From contig NZ_FOMI01000014.1 of NCBI RefSeq assembly GCF_900112595.1, positions 1 to 32,245 of the forward strand: a stretch of 32,245 bases of DNA. The letters run 5' to 3'. This stretch comes from Algibacter pectinivorans (GTDB lineage Bacteria; Bacteroidota; Bacteroidia; Flavobacteriales; Flavobacteriaceae). Numbering within the stretch: the first letter of the stretch is position 1; every line of letters starts with the position of its first letter. A program made the translations under genes and the position numbers. Positions 7,277-14,696 of the stretch are shown one piece after another. The notes below the pieces were generated by a model. That model did not search any database. It saw only the letters and a list, made by a program, of their open reading frames with translations, and was not told the DNA's origin.

Positions 7277-9667
7277 TTATGCAATTTGTAAGTTCACGGA
7301 CTTATCGTCTTCATCATCCTTACCATTCTGCTTATTAAAATTGCAAGCATTTATGTTTTCGAAAAGTAGCGTTTTATTTATGGGTTTGGTCATGTAAGCA
7401 TTCATGCCTAAATCTAAAACACGTTGTTTTGTTGCTTCCATGGCATCGGCAGTAACTGCTATTATAGGTGTGGTGTGTATGGTATTACCTAATTCGCCAC
7501 TTCTTATTATTTGGGTTGCTTCATAGCCATCCATTATTGGCATTTGTAAATCCATTAAAATAATATCGTAAACATCCTTTTTTAAGGCCTCAATAGCTTC
7601 TTTACCGTTATTAGCAATAGCAAAAGTTATTTGAGAATTGGTGCTCAAAATCTTTTTCATTACCATTTGGTTAAGCTTGTTGTCTTCAACCACCAAAATG
7701 TGTAATGGTGTTTCGTTTTGTACATTGGTTGCCGTTGCTGTTTTTTGCTCGATGCTATATTTTAAGTTTAAATCGATAAAAACATTGGTTCCTTTATTTG
7801 GTTCGCTTTCAATGGTAATGTTGCCGTTAAATAATTCAACAATATGTTTTACAATAGTTAACCCTAAACCTATACCTCCAAATTCCCTTTTGTGGTTTAG
7901 TTTCATTTGGTTAAAACTATCAAATACTTCGTTTTTGTTTGTTTTATCTATACCAATTCCGGTATCTGTTATTTGAAATGAAAAACGACAAGTATCGTTA
8001 GGTTGTTTTAAACATTTAAGTTTAAATAGCACATGGCCTTTTTCGGTAAATTTAATAGCATTGGAAAGTACATTGTTAATTATTTGTACAAATCGATCTG
8101 GGTCTGCATTAATATTTGCAGGTATTTCAGAATCCATCTCAAAGGTGTAGTCTAAGCCTTTTTTTAAAGCTTCGGCCTTCCAATTACTGCTAATTTGATT
8201 TAGTTTTATTGATGGGTTAAAGGTTTGAAAGTTTAGTTCTAAGGCTTTGTTTTCAATTTTTTCAAAATCTATAATGTCATTCACATTACTTAGCAAGCTA
8301 AGCGATGCATTTTTAATTATTTGAAAAGGTTCTCTGTTTTTTTTATTGGTTTGAAATTCTAACTCATTTTCCGCAACACCCATTATAGCATTAATTGGAG
8401 TACGTAGTTCATGACTCATATTAGACATAAAGTACGTTTTTAAAGCACTTATTTCTTGCGACTTTTGTAGCGCTTCTTCTCTCGATTTATCTTTCTCTAA
8501 ACGTAGTTTTTTAATTAAGTTGGTCATGGATAACGACAAGAAAACAACCTCGAATCCAGAGCCAAATTTGGAACTATTTAAAGTAAAAAAGTTATTAGGT
8601 AACAAACTTAAATTGTTCATTACAAAACCTAGCATGCCTACTACAAGGAAAACAATTCCTATGGAAAAAAACGGGTCTACTTTAACGCCTTTTACTCGAA
8701 GGGTTATTATGGTGGCTAAAATAACAATTAAGGTAATTAAGGCCGATAGGTTTGTTAGTGGGTATGCAAGTTCTACGGTGTGTTTATTAATAATTAAGAA
8801 TAGAAATATTAGTGTTATTAGCGCGTAAAGGACCTTAAAGGTTTTCATGAAACCTTTTAAGTTGTATTTAACTCTTAAAAAGTGTTCGCAATATTTTAGA
8901 AAGAATAGATTTGATAATAAACCGGTTATTAATACAGCAGAACTGTTAAAAAAACCAGCTTCTGTTAAAATGTATTGGTGTATTAAACCATCTAATGAGG
9001 CTTGCATTAAAGCAATTGAAAACACATAAAGCCCATAATAGAAAAAGGCCATTTCTTTTAAACTGGTGTAAAAAAACAAATAGATAATTCCTGCTAAAAA
9101 CAATAAGCCGTAAAACAACCCGAGGAATAGTTGTTGATTGTAGTTTACCATCCAAAACGAAGATTCATCGTTTATAATAAGCGGTAAATTTATGGTTTCA
9201 CCATCACTTTTATAATTAATATATATCTGTTGTGTAACGTGGGGTGGTACCGCTATTTTAAATATGGTAGATCTGTGTTGTACTTGTTTTTCGCTAAAAT
9301 TAATATTATCGCCATTTAAAAAGTGCTGTATATGGCCATTACTAATTTGGTATAAATTAACATGATCGGTAATGGGTCTTGCGGTTTTTAAGTAATAGGT
9401 ATTGGTGGTATTCGAGCTGTTTTTAAGTTTAAAACGTACCCAATAATTATGTGAAGTAAAACCAATATTATGATTTTCAGATTCTAGTTTACTGTATTGT
9501 AAACCTGAGTTTTCTAATATTTCAGAGATACTAAATTCTGTTTTTTCAGCATTTGCAAATTCTGCAAATTCATATAACTCACCTGTACTTTGTTGAATAT
9601 CATAAACATCGTTTTGGGCTAATAGACCAAAACTAAAAATGTAGATAACTATAAGTAAGCGTTTCAT
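7277..9667 (-). CDS. Hybrid sensor histidine kinase/response regulator with 7TMR-DISM sensor
   Basis: 796 residues. A signal peptide (1-17) is followed by a periplasmic 7TMR-DISM extracellular domain (about 25-165) with the typical YWVRFKLKN and DHVNLYQ strands. Seven membrane helices follow (about 178-385), then a short coiled coil and the dimerisation/phosphoacceptor domain with SHELRTPINAI (His419). The ATPase has NAIKFTEKG, DTGIGI and GGIGLGLTI motifs. A C-terminal receiver carries Asp706 in LMDLQMPIMDG and the conserved Lys in MTKPI. Such proteins pass phosphate from His to Asp and on to a partner; no partner gene is adjacent. The ligand is unknown; DISM domains are often linked to carbohydrate-like signals. 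Confidence 0.93.
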   Translation of the reverse strand: MKRLLIVIYIFSFGLLAQNDVYDIQQSTGELYEFAEFANAEKTEFSISEILENSGLQYSKLESENHNIGFTSHNYWVRFKLKNSSNTTNTYYLKTARPITDHVNLYQISNGHIQHFLNGDNINFSEKQVQHRSTIFKIAVPPHVTQQIYINYKSDGETINLPLIINDESSFWMVNYNQQLFLGLFYGLLFLAGIIYLFFYTSLKEMAFFYYGLYVFSIALMQASLDGLIHQYILTEAGFFNSSAVLITGLLSNLFFLKYCEHFLRVKYNLKGFMKTFKVLYALITLIFLFLIINKHTVELAYPLTNLSALITLIVILATIITLRVKGVKVDPFFSIGIVFLVVGMLGFVMNNLSLLPNNFFTLNSSKFGSGFEVVFLSLSMTNLIKKLRLEKDKSREEALQKSQEISALKTYFMSNMSHELRTPINAIMGVAENELEFQTNKKNREPFQIIKNASLSLLSNVNDIIDFEKIENKALELNFQTFNPSIKLNQISSNWKAEALKKGLDYTFEMDSEIPANINADPDRFVQIINNVLSNAIKFTEKGHVLFKLKCLKQPNDTCRFSFQITDTGIGIDKTNKNEVFDSFNQMKLNHKREFGGIGLGLTIVKHIVELFNGNITIESEPNKGTNVFIDLNLKYSIEQKTATATNVQNETPLHILVVEDNKLNQMVMKKILSTNSQITFAIANNGKEAIEALKKDVYDIILMDLQMPIMDGYEATQIIRSGELGNTIHTTPIIAVTADAMEATKQRVLDLGMNAYMTKPINKTLLFENINACNFNKQNGKDDEDDKSVNLQIA

Positions 9668-9686
9668 ATTTGGGAGAAATATGAAT

Positions 9687-9717
9687 CAAACATAGGTATT
9701 ATATAACTAAATTTCAA
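9687..9717 (-). promoter_or_regulatory. Promoter of the hybrid histidine kinase gene
   Basis: On the minus strand, TTG (9717-9715), 20 bp, then TATGTTTG (9694-9687) fits TTG-N20-TAnnTTTG. It lies 20 bp upstream of the kinase ATG. Confidence 0.65.
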
Positions 9718-9783
9718 TGTTTTGGGTGGATAATTATGCTTTTTATCCGTAAAATATGCATTTAGTCGGTGATTTTTTGTTTA

Positions 9784-9812
9784 AAAGGGCTACTTTTACG
9801 CAGCCCTTTGTG
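9784..9812 (-). terminator. Probable terminator of ssb
   Basis: AAAGGGCT (9784-9791) pairs with AGCCCTTT (9802-9809), just beyond the ssb stop. The minus-strand T-run after it is only four to five bases, so termination may be weak. Confidence 0.5.
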
Positions 9813-9817
9813 TTTAA

Positions 9818-10150
9818 TTACTTCCCTAGCATGAGCAATTCGTTGCAAACAATTTCTGTGATGTAGCGTTTGTTACCATCTTTATCATCATACGATCTAG
9901 AGGTTAATTTGCCTTCAATAGCAACTTCTTTACCCTTAGTTATATACTTTTCAATAATTTGTGCAGTCTTTCCCCAGGCCACAACATTGTGCCATTGGGT
10001 GTCTGTTATTTTTTCTCCCTTATTATTGGTGTAGCTTTCATTTGTAGCAATATTAAATTTAGCTAAAGTTTTTCCTGATTCTAGATTGATGATTTCAGGA
10101 TCGTTTCCTAAGTTACCAATCAACTGTACTTTGTTTCTAAGTGTGCTCAT
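9818..10150 (-). CDS. ssb: Single-stranded DNA-binding protein, short form without acidic tail
   Basis: 110 residues making one complete OB-fold. MSTLRNKVQLIGNLGNDPEI is the usual SSB start, followed by TQWHNVVAWGKTAQIIEKYITKGK (the WHNVVAWGK signature) and KLTSRSYDDKDGNKRYITEI. It coats single-stranded DNA in replication and repair. The protein stops at LMLGK directly after the fold. It lacks the flexible linker and acidic DDDIPF-like tip through which housekeeping SSBs recruit partners, so it may be an accessory paralogue. The gene is divergent from the zinc-ribbon gene at 10371 and shares the repeat-containing gap with it. Confidence 0.93.
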   Translation of the reverse strand: MSTLRNKVQLIGNLGNDPEIINLESGKTLAKFNIATNESYTNNKGEKITDTQWHNVVAWGKTAQIIEKYITKGKEVAIEGKLTSRSYDDKDGNKRYITEIVCNELLMLGK

Positions 10151-10249
10151 AATTTTAAATTTACGTGTTAAACAGTTAATACTATCGAGTTCTTATGTTT
10201 CGACACTGCAAAGATGAATCGGTTTTAAACTTTTAATCGGTTGGTAAAT

Positions 10250-10289
10250 GTTTGTGTTCGTTTGTAAACGTTTGTAGTCGTTTAAATTG
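10250..10289 (+). repeat. Four 10-bp direct repeats, GTTTGTnnnC
   Basis: GTTTGTGTTC, GTTTGTAAAC and GTTTGTAGTC follow each other without gap at 10250, 10260 and 10270, then a weaker GTTTAAATTG at 10280. The period is one helical turn, so all units face the same side of the DNA. They lie between the divergent ssb (start 10150) and zinc-ribbon (start 10371) genes, and look like a cooperative protein-binding array. Confidence 0.6.
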
Positions 10290-10320
10290 TTTTATTAAGT
10301 GGTTATACTTGAGGAGTTTG

Positions 10321-10340
10321 TAAATTAAAATTTTAATTTA
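10321..10340. promoter_or_regulatory. Perfect 20-bp AT-only palindrome
   Basis: TAAATTAAAATTTTAATTTA is a perfect palindrome 31 bp upstream of the zinc-ribbon gene at 10371. It may be an operator or a melting-prone element; in AT-rich intergenic DNA part of it could be chance. Confidence 0.4.
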
Positions 10341-10370
10341 AAATGCATATATTTATATAAATTAATTATT

Positions 10371-10718
10371 ATGACTAAAGTTTGTTTAGAATGTAGTGAG
10401 AAATTAGTGGGCAGAAGCGATAAAAAATTCTGTAGCGATTATTGCAGAAATGCCTATAACAATACTATTAATAAGGACTCTAAAAACTTAATTAGAAATA
10501 TAAATAACCGATTGCGAAAAAATTGGAGAATTTTAGAAACTTTAAACCCTAAACAAAAAACCAAAACAACAAGAACTAAATTAATTCAAAACGGATTCGA
10601 TTTTAATTACTTTACCAGTATTTACACTACCAAGGCAGGTACTATTTATTACTTTGTTTACGATCAAGGGTATTTACCCTTGGATGGCGATTTCTATGCC
10701 CTTGTAAAACGGGAATAA
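10371..10718 (+). CDS. Zinc-ribbon protein, unknown function
   Basis: 115 residues. An N-terminal treble-clef-like zinc knuckle is formed by CLEC (4-7) and CSDYC (about 21-25), with the pattern CxxC...CxxxC. A basic helical middle follows (about 30-70, many Asn, Lys, Arg), then a small beta-rich C-terminal part (YFTSIYTTKAGTIYYFVYDQGYLPL). The basic middle suggests nucleic-acid binding, but that is inference. The gene is divergent from ssb across the 10-bp repeat array and 67 bp upstream of the GIDE-domain gene on the same strand. No named family is recognised with certainty. Confidence 0.7.
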   Translation: MTKVCLECSEKLVGRSDKKFCSDYCRNAYNNTINKDSKNLIRNINNRLRKNWRILETLNPKQKTKTTRTKLIQNGFDFNYFTSIYTTKAGTIYYFVYDQGYLPLDGDFYALVKRE

Positions 10719-10785
10719 GGCTATGTAACATTCTTAATTAAAGTATTACTAATACGTGTAATAATAAATCTTTTTAATTTAAAAT

Positions 10786-11478
10786 ATGAGTGCACTTTAC
10801 ATTGTTATTATAGCTGTTACCCTTTTTAGTATACTGGCTTATTTAATATATTACTATAGTCCTAAAACCATAATTTTAAGACGTTTAAAAAACTTACCTA
10901 ACCAACGTATAGGCAGTTTAAAAACCAAAACATACTCTAAAATAGAAGGCAAAGCATTGCAAATAGATACGCCATTAATAGCACCATTAAGTAAGCGAAA
11001 ATGCGTGTTTTATAAAATGGTAATACAAAAAAAAGTGCGTTCTGGTAAAAACTCTAGATGGAAAACAATTGTTAACGAAGAAAAAATTCAAGATTTTTTT
11101 ATCGAGAAAACCGGAGAACGTTTGGTGGTGTTGCCAACTACAAATCCTAAAAATTATTACGATTATTTAGTAACCGATAAAACAGCAAGTTCTGGTTTGT
11201 TTAAAGAACTTACACCAGAGTTTGAGGCGGTATTGCAATCTTACAACATTAAAAGCGATACGCTATTTGGTTTTAAAAGGCAGTTGCGTTATAAAGAATC
11301 TATAGTGGAGGTTGGCGAGCGCATTGTAGTTGCGGGTTATGTAACCTGGGAAAAGTTGGATAATCCTGTAAAAGACTACAACTACTCCAATATAGCAGCA
11401 ATAAGAGCCAATGGTAAGGATAAAATTTTAATTACCGATAGTCCTGCAGCGCACAAACCCAAACACGGCAGGCTATAA
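10786..11478 (+). CDS. GIDE-domain (MUL1-like) membrane protein
   Basis: 230 residues. One membrane helix at the N-terminus (about 2-24) is followed by a soluble domain with the GIDE pattern: an IEGKALQIDTPLIAPLSKRKCVFYK motif (prolines before a Cys-Val-Tyr), a basic VQ/KK strand pair, then PTTNP. In eukaryotes this domain forms the intermembrane part of the MUL1/MAPL ubiquitin ligases; the bacterial proteins have no RING finger, and none is seen here. The cellular role in bacteria is not established. It is followed by a bidirectional terminator and convergent with the CBS gene. The three N-terminal zinc-ligand genes nearby do not suggest a pathway. Confidence 0.72.
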   Translation: MSALYIVIIAVTLFSILAYLIYYYSPKTIILRRLKNLPNQRIGSLKTKTYSKIEGKALQIDTPLIAPLSKRKCVFYKMVIQKKVRSGKNSRWKTIVNEEKIQDFFIEKTGERLVVLPTTNPKNYYDYLVTDKTASSGLFKELTPEFEAVLQSYNIKSDTLFGFKRQLRYKESIVEVGERIVVAGYVTWEKLDNPVKDYNYSNIAAIRANGKDKILITDSPAAHKPKHGRL

Positions 11479-11508
11479 AAATGGGCTTGGTTTACTAGAG
11501 TTAAGAAA

Positions 11509-11532
11509 AAAATCGCCCCAAAAGGCGATTTT
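11509..11532. terminator. Bidirectional intrinsic terminator
   Basis: AAAATCGCC (11509-11517), a six-base loop, and GGCGATTTT (11524-11532), with an A-run before and T-rich DNA after. It separates the convergent GIDE and CBS genes. Confidence 0.85.
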
Positions 11533-11560
11533 AATTTTATATAAAATGTTTTAAAACACG

Positions 11561-12028
11561 TTATTTCCAGTTTTGTCCTTTTAACTGCATAGCAGCTTTA
11601 AGTACATCTTTTTGGCTTATTTGCCCTACTAGTTTACCGTTTTCTACAATTGGAAAACGACGTCTGTGTGTTTGCACAAACTTGCTTGCAGCATCAAATA
11701 TATTCATGTTTCCATCAATAGTATCTACATCTTTGGTCACGTATTTTTCAATGGTTGCGTCCTGCATAGGCATATTGTAATAACGGCTTTCACTAATTTG
11801 TTTAATACAATCTGTTTCAGAAATTATACCAATCAATTCATGCTTATCGTTAATTACAGGTCCACCAGAAATTCTATTAGTGATTAGAGATTGCATAACA
11901 CTCTCCACGGTTTGGTCTGGAGTAAATGTTATTAAATCTTTAGTCATATAATCACTTACCGAAAAAGGAATATCATCGGTCGTATTGTTTTGTTGTCTTC
12001 TAGCCCCTTGAAAACTCTTTATTGCCAT
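11561..12028 (-). CDS. Tandem CBS-domain protein
   Basis: 155 residues, essentially one CBS pair (Bateman module). CBS1 (about 22-85) has SVSDYMTKDLITFTPDQT, then RISGGPVINDKHELIGIISETD. CBS2 (about 92-150) has VTKDVDTIDGNMNIFDAA and RRRFPIVENGKLVGQISQKDV. Such pairs bind adenine nucleotides (AMP, ATP) in the cleft and regulate a partner protein. No effector domain is fused, so it acts as a free-standing sensor or regulator. It is a single-gene unit. The first 15 residues are polar and unstructured. Confidence 0.9.
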   Translation of the reverse strand: MAIKSFQGARRQQNNTTDDIPFSVSDYMTKDLITFTPDQTVESVMQSLITNRISGGPVINDKHELIGIISETDCIKQISESRYYNMPMQDATIEKYVTKDVDTIDGNMNIFDAASKFVQTHRRRFPIVENGKLVGQISQKDVLKAAMQLKGQNWK

Positions 12029-12233
12029 AGTTATAGATTTTAGTAATTCTAAATATAGTTAATATTTTTTAGAAATCCTAAAATTGCACCACTAGAGTGT
12101 CCTTTAAAACCGTTAAAAAAGAATGGCTAAATTTTTAATTTTAAGTAAAATAGCAGTATTTAGGTAGGTGCTTTTTATAAAGAGGTGCAACACTAGCGTT
12201 TAAAAAGGAGGGTATAAGCTAGCTTAAATTAAG

Positions 12234-12752
12234 CTAAGGTTTTTCAATAACACGCAAGTCAAATTCTACCTTTTTATTCATTTGAAAGTTTAAATTAGAA
12301 AACGCTATTAAAAACTCTTTAATACCAGCAATAAGTTCCTCTTTACTAGTAGTACTAAGGCTATACACGCTTTCAAGTTTAAGTAATTGGGTTTCCATAA
12401 CTAAAATCCTAGAGTTTATAGATTCAGCTTTTAAAGCATCTGGAATATTTTGTTTTAATTCTCTTAAAAGCAGTAAAAGCACTTTTTTATCTTCGGTAAA
12501 ATAAGTTAAATCGGCTTTTTTTATGTTTATAACAAGTGCTTCTACTTGTTTATATTCTTGCCAATCTTTTATGGCATCTTCAGTTTTAGAGTCTAAAATA
12601 TAATCAATGTACTTTATTTTCTTTACGTCTTGCTCTGTTATGTCGTGCGTTTTGTTTTTTTCAACGTGTTCGTTTACGGTTTCCTCTGGAGTTTTTTTAC
12701 AACCAGAAAATGACAACAAAAAACATAAAAGGGCAAGAGTTTTAATACGCAT
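12234..12752 (-). CDS. Predicted lipoprotein, unknown function
   Basis: 172 residues. A signal peptide ends in lipobox FSGC (Cys18), followed by Lys-Lys, so it is a surface or periplasmic lipoprotein. The rest is rich in Lys, Glu and Leu and predicted all-helical, probably a helical bundle. No named family is recognised. A -7 box TATATTTG on the minus strand (12782-12775) lies 22 bp upstream of the ATG, without a clear -33 partner. The gap to the CBS gene (12029-12233) holds nothing identifiable. Confidence 0.7.
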   Translation of the reverse strand: MRIKTLALLCFLLSFSGCKKTPEETVNEHVEKNKTHDITEQDVKKIKYIDYILDSKTEDAIKDWQEYKQVEALVINIKKADLTYFTEDKKVLLLLLRELKQNIPDALKAESINSRILVMETQLLKLESVYSLSTTSKEELIAGIKEFLIAFSNLNFQMNKKVEFDLRVIEKP

Positions 12753-12836
12753 TAGGCTTTATTTAAGTATTCTACAAATATAAATTAATAAACAAAATAG
12801 AATGTAAAAACACTTAAGTAAACCTGTATTTAATTT

Positions 12837-12868
12837 TTGGCATTCACTTTTCTTTATTTGTATATTTG
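12837..12868 (+). promoter_or_regulatory. Promoter of the hupE-like gene
   Basis: TTG (12837-12839), a 21-bp spacer and TATATTTG (12861-12868) fit the Bacteroidota promoter. Transcription would begin at about 12873, leaving a leader of roughly 115 nt. Confidence 0.65.
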
Positions 12869-12870
12869 AA

Positions 12871-12967
12871 AACACTAAGTTAACCTTAAAATAAAGTTTA
12901 ATTACCTACCGCATCCCAAAAGCAATAAAGTAGCTATTCGTGCTGTTTTAAGGTTATACATAGTGTT
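12871..12967 (+). promoter_or_regulatory. Self-complementary 5' leader RNA, candidate cis-regulator of hupE
   Basis: AACACTA (12871-12877) pairs with TAGTGTT (12961-12967). Inside it, TAACCTTAAAA (12881-12891) pairs perfectly with TTTTAAGGTTA (12946-12956). Inside that, AGC plus AATA (12921-12927) pairs with TATT (12935-12938) and GCT (12942-12944). The fold starts at the predicted transcription start and closes 20 bp before the ATG, as expected for a structured leader or riboswitch-like element. I do not recognise a known riboswitch class. Confidence 0.5.
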
Positions 12968-12987
12968 CACCCTAAATTCTAATTATT

Positions 12988-13578
12988 ATGTTTCAAAATT
13001 TTTGGTTTAATGTAGAGTACGGTATAAACCATGTACTAGATATAAATGCTTACGATCACGTTTTATTCCTTATCGTATTAACAGTGCCGTATATGTTTAA
13101 GGACTGGAAGCGGGTATTTCTACTCGTATCCATGTTTACACTTGGCCATACGCTATCGCTTGTATTATCGGCTTATAATGTAGTAAGAGTAAATGCTAGT
13201 GTAGTAGAGTTTCTTATACCCATAACTATTATGGTTGTTGCGCTATTTAACGTATTTACATCGGGTAAAGGTGCACAACGCGAAAAAGTAGGCGTCCTAT
13301 TTTTATCCACTCTGTTTTTTGGATTAATACACGGTTTGGGCTTTGCACGCGAATTTCAAATGCTGTTAGGCGATAGCGATAATAAGCTTGTTTTACTTCT
13401 AGAATTTGCTTTAGGTATAGAAATAGCACAAATAATAATTGTATTTCTAGTGCTCTTTTTAGGCTATATTGTGCAAACTATATTCAGGTTTTCAAAACGC
13501 GATTGGATTATGGTAATATCTGCCATTGTAGTAGGTTTAGTAATCCCAATGATTTTAAACAGCGATTTTTTAAAGTAA
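12988..13578 (+). CDS. HupE/UreJ-like membrane protein
   Basis: 196 residues with about six membrane helices. The N-terminal motif GINHVLDINAYDHVLFL matches the HxxxxxDH signature of the HupE/UreJ_2 family. A second motif, LGHTLSLVLSAYN, and a later HGLGFAREF carry further conserved His residues within membrane helices. HupE and UreJ proteins accompany hydrogenase and urease operons and are thought to move nickel or related divalent metal; in Bacteroidota stand-alone copies are common and their substrate is unproven. No hydrogenase or urease gene is nearby. A promoter and a folded leader precede the gene, so expression may be controlled at the RNA level. Confidence 0.85.
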   Translation: MFQNFWFNVEYGINHVLDINAYDHVLFLIVLTVPYMFKDWKRVFLLVSMFTLGHTLSLVLSAYNVVRVNASVVEFLIPITIMVVALFNVFTSGKGAQREKVGVLFLSTLFFGLIHGLGFAREFQMLLGDSDNKLVLLLEFALGIEIAQIIIVFLVLFLGYIVQTIFRFSKRDWIMVISAIVVGLVIPMILNSDFLK

Positions 13579-13620
13579 CCCGTTGTTATTTAAAAACCCT
13601 GTAATACGATAATTTTTTCT

Positions 13621-13712
13621 TGGGCGTTACCACTAGGGTCGGGCTTTCACTACTCGCTCCCTCCTAAGGTCGGGGAGCTTAAACATGCCGTTCAATCCCT
13701 AACGCGGGTTGC
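13621..13712 (-). repeat. Dispersed GCGTTA...GGTAACGCCCA element, copy 2
   Basis: Read on the minus strand it runs from CCCGCGTTAGGGATTG to GGTAACGCCCA, with GGCATGTTT and GTAGTGAAAGCCCGAC between, as in copy 1. It is the uninterrupted form, without the two insertions found in copy 1. It fills most of the 375-bp gap after hupE; the rest (13713-13910) is AT-rich with nothing clear. Confidence 0.7.
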
Positions 13713-13913
13713 TTTGCGTAATTTTGGTTTAAACTCAAATGGAGTCAATCTTTATATAAGTCTAATAAATTTTTACCATAAAAAATGTTGCGCAAAATAT
13801 AGCCAACCACAGAATGTTAGATTTTAATGCTTCAACTGTCATTTGTTATTAAATTAACAAAAACAGGTGTTTTCTAGTTAATAATTGCACCGCACATTAT
13901 GGACCGTTTTTTA

Positions 13914-13921
13914 TATCTTTG
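13914..13921 (+). promoter_or_regulatory. -7 promoter box for the four-helix-bundle gene
   Basis: TATCTTTG matches TAnnTTTG, 32 bp before the ATG at 13954. The nearest TTG is 26 bp upstream, so the -33 element is unclear. Confidence 0.5.
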
Positions 13922-13953
13922 TTAATCGTTTTAGATTTTAAAAACTTATAAAT

Positions 13954-14553
13954 ATGGCCTTTTACAATAAAATAAAGTGGATACTCGGAATTTTAATGAT
14001 TTTTGTTTTAATCATTGCTACCAATTTAATAGACAAAAATAACTTTGTTCGCGTTCGAGATGCTGTGGTTACCATTTATGAAGATAGGTTAATTGCTAAC
14101 GATTTAATTTTTGAAATGGCAAAGTCGGTTCACCAAAAGGAGTTAGCGGTATTGGTATTAGATTCTACTTTTTTTAAAAGTAAAAATGCGAAGGTTAACA
14201 TTAACTTAAAAGCTTTAGTGTCTAGATTCGAAGACACCAAATTAACCTTAAAAGAGGCCAACGTATTTAAAGATTTAAAAAGTAATATTGAAGCGTTGGT
14301 AGCTGCCGAAAATCAATTTTTAAATTCTAATTTTACTAATAAAGCACCAGTTATTGGATATATTGAAAATTTAAAAGCTAACCTAGAGGATTTATCTAAA
14401 ATCCAGCTTAGTGAAGGTAGTAGGCAAATGTCTATTAGTAAACGCGCGCTAGATACCGTAGAATTATTTACCCAAATTGAGATTTATATACTAGTGTTTT
14501 TGGCTGTTTTAATTCAAATTATAGTAATGTATAAACCAAAAGAAAAGGTTTAG
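13954..14553 (+). CDS. Membrane protein with a chemoreceptor-type four-helix-bundle sensor domain
   Basis: 199 residues. An N-terminal membrane helix (about 9-25), a periplasmic all-helical region of about 145 residues, and a second membrane helix (about 174-192) are followed by a short basic tail. This is the layout of the 4HB_MCP ligand-binding module, with a typical RDAVVTIYEDRLIANDLI first helix. Unlike chemoreceptors it has no HAMP, kinase or signalling domain; the protein ends nine residues after the second helix. It may associate with another membrane signalling protein. No partner gene is adjacent. Confidence 0.72.
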   Translation: MAFYNKIKWILGILMIFVLIIATNLIDKNNFVRVRDAVVTIYEDRLIANDLIFEMAKSVHQKELAVLVLDSTFFKSKNAKVNINLKALVSRFEDTKLTLKEANVFKDLKSNIEALVAAENQFLNSNFTNKAPVIGYIENLKANLEDLSKIQLSEGSRQMSISKRALDTVELFTQIEIYILVFLAVLIQIIVMYKPKEKV

Positions 14554-14577
14554 GTTCATGCTTGATGTATATGTGCA

Positions 14578-14696
14578 CGTTTAGTTGCGTATGTAAGTAA
14601 CTAATTTAGTAAATACAAACCGAATGGAAAATCCGTGAGGATTTTGGTAAGAAGGCTAGAAACTAGCAATAAATTATATACGGTGTAGTACAACGG
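14578..14696 (-). repeat. Cassette-array hairpin repeat A
   Basis: Homologous to repeat C: TAGTTGCG near 14582, the core hairpin AAAATCC-gtga-GGATTTT (14628-14645), AGAAGGCTAGAA, a TAGCAAT near 14664, and TACAACGG (14689-14696). The HNH coding region ends inside it: its last six codons lie in the TACAACGGT end. More diverged than repeat C. Confidence 0.65.

Noticed and set aside
10250-10289. CRISPR-like array
   Set aside because: Units are only 10 bp with no spacers and no cas genes nearby.
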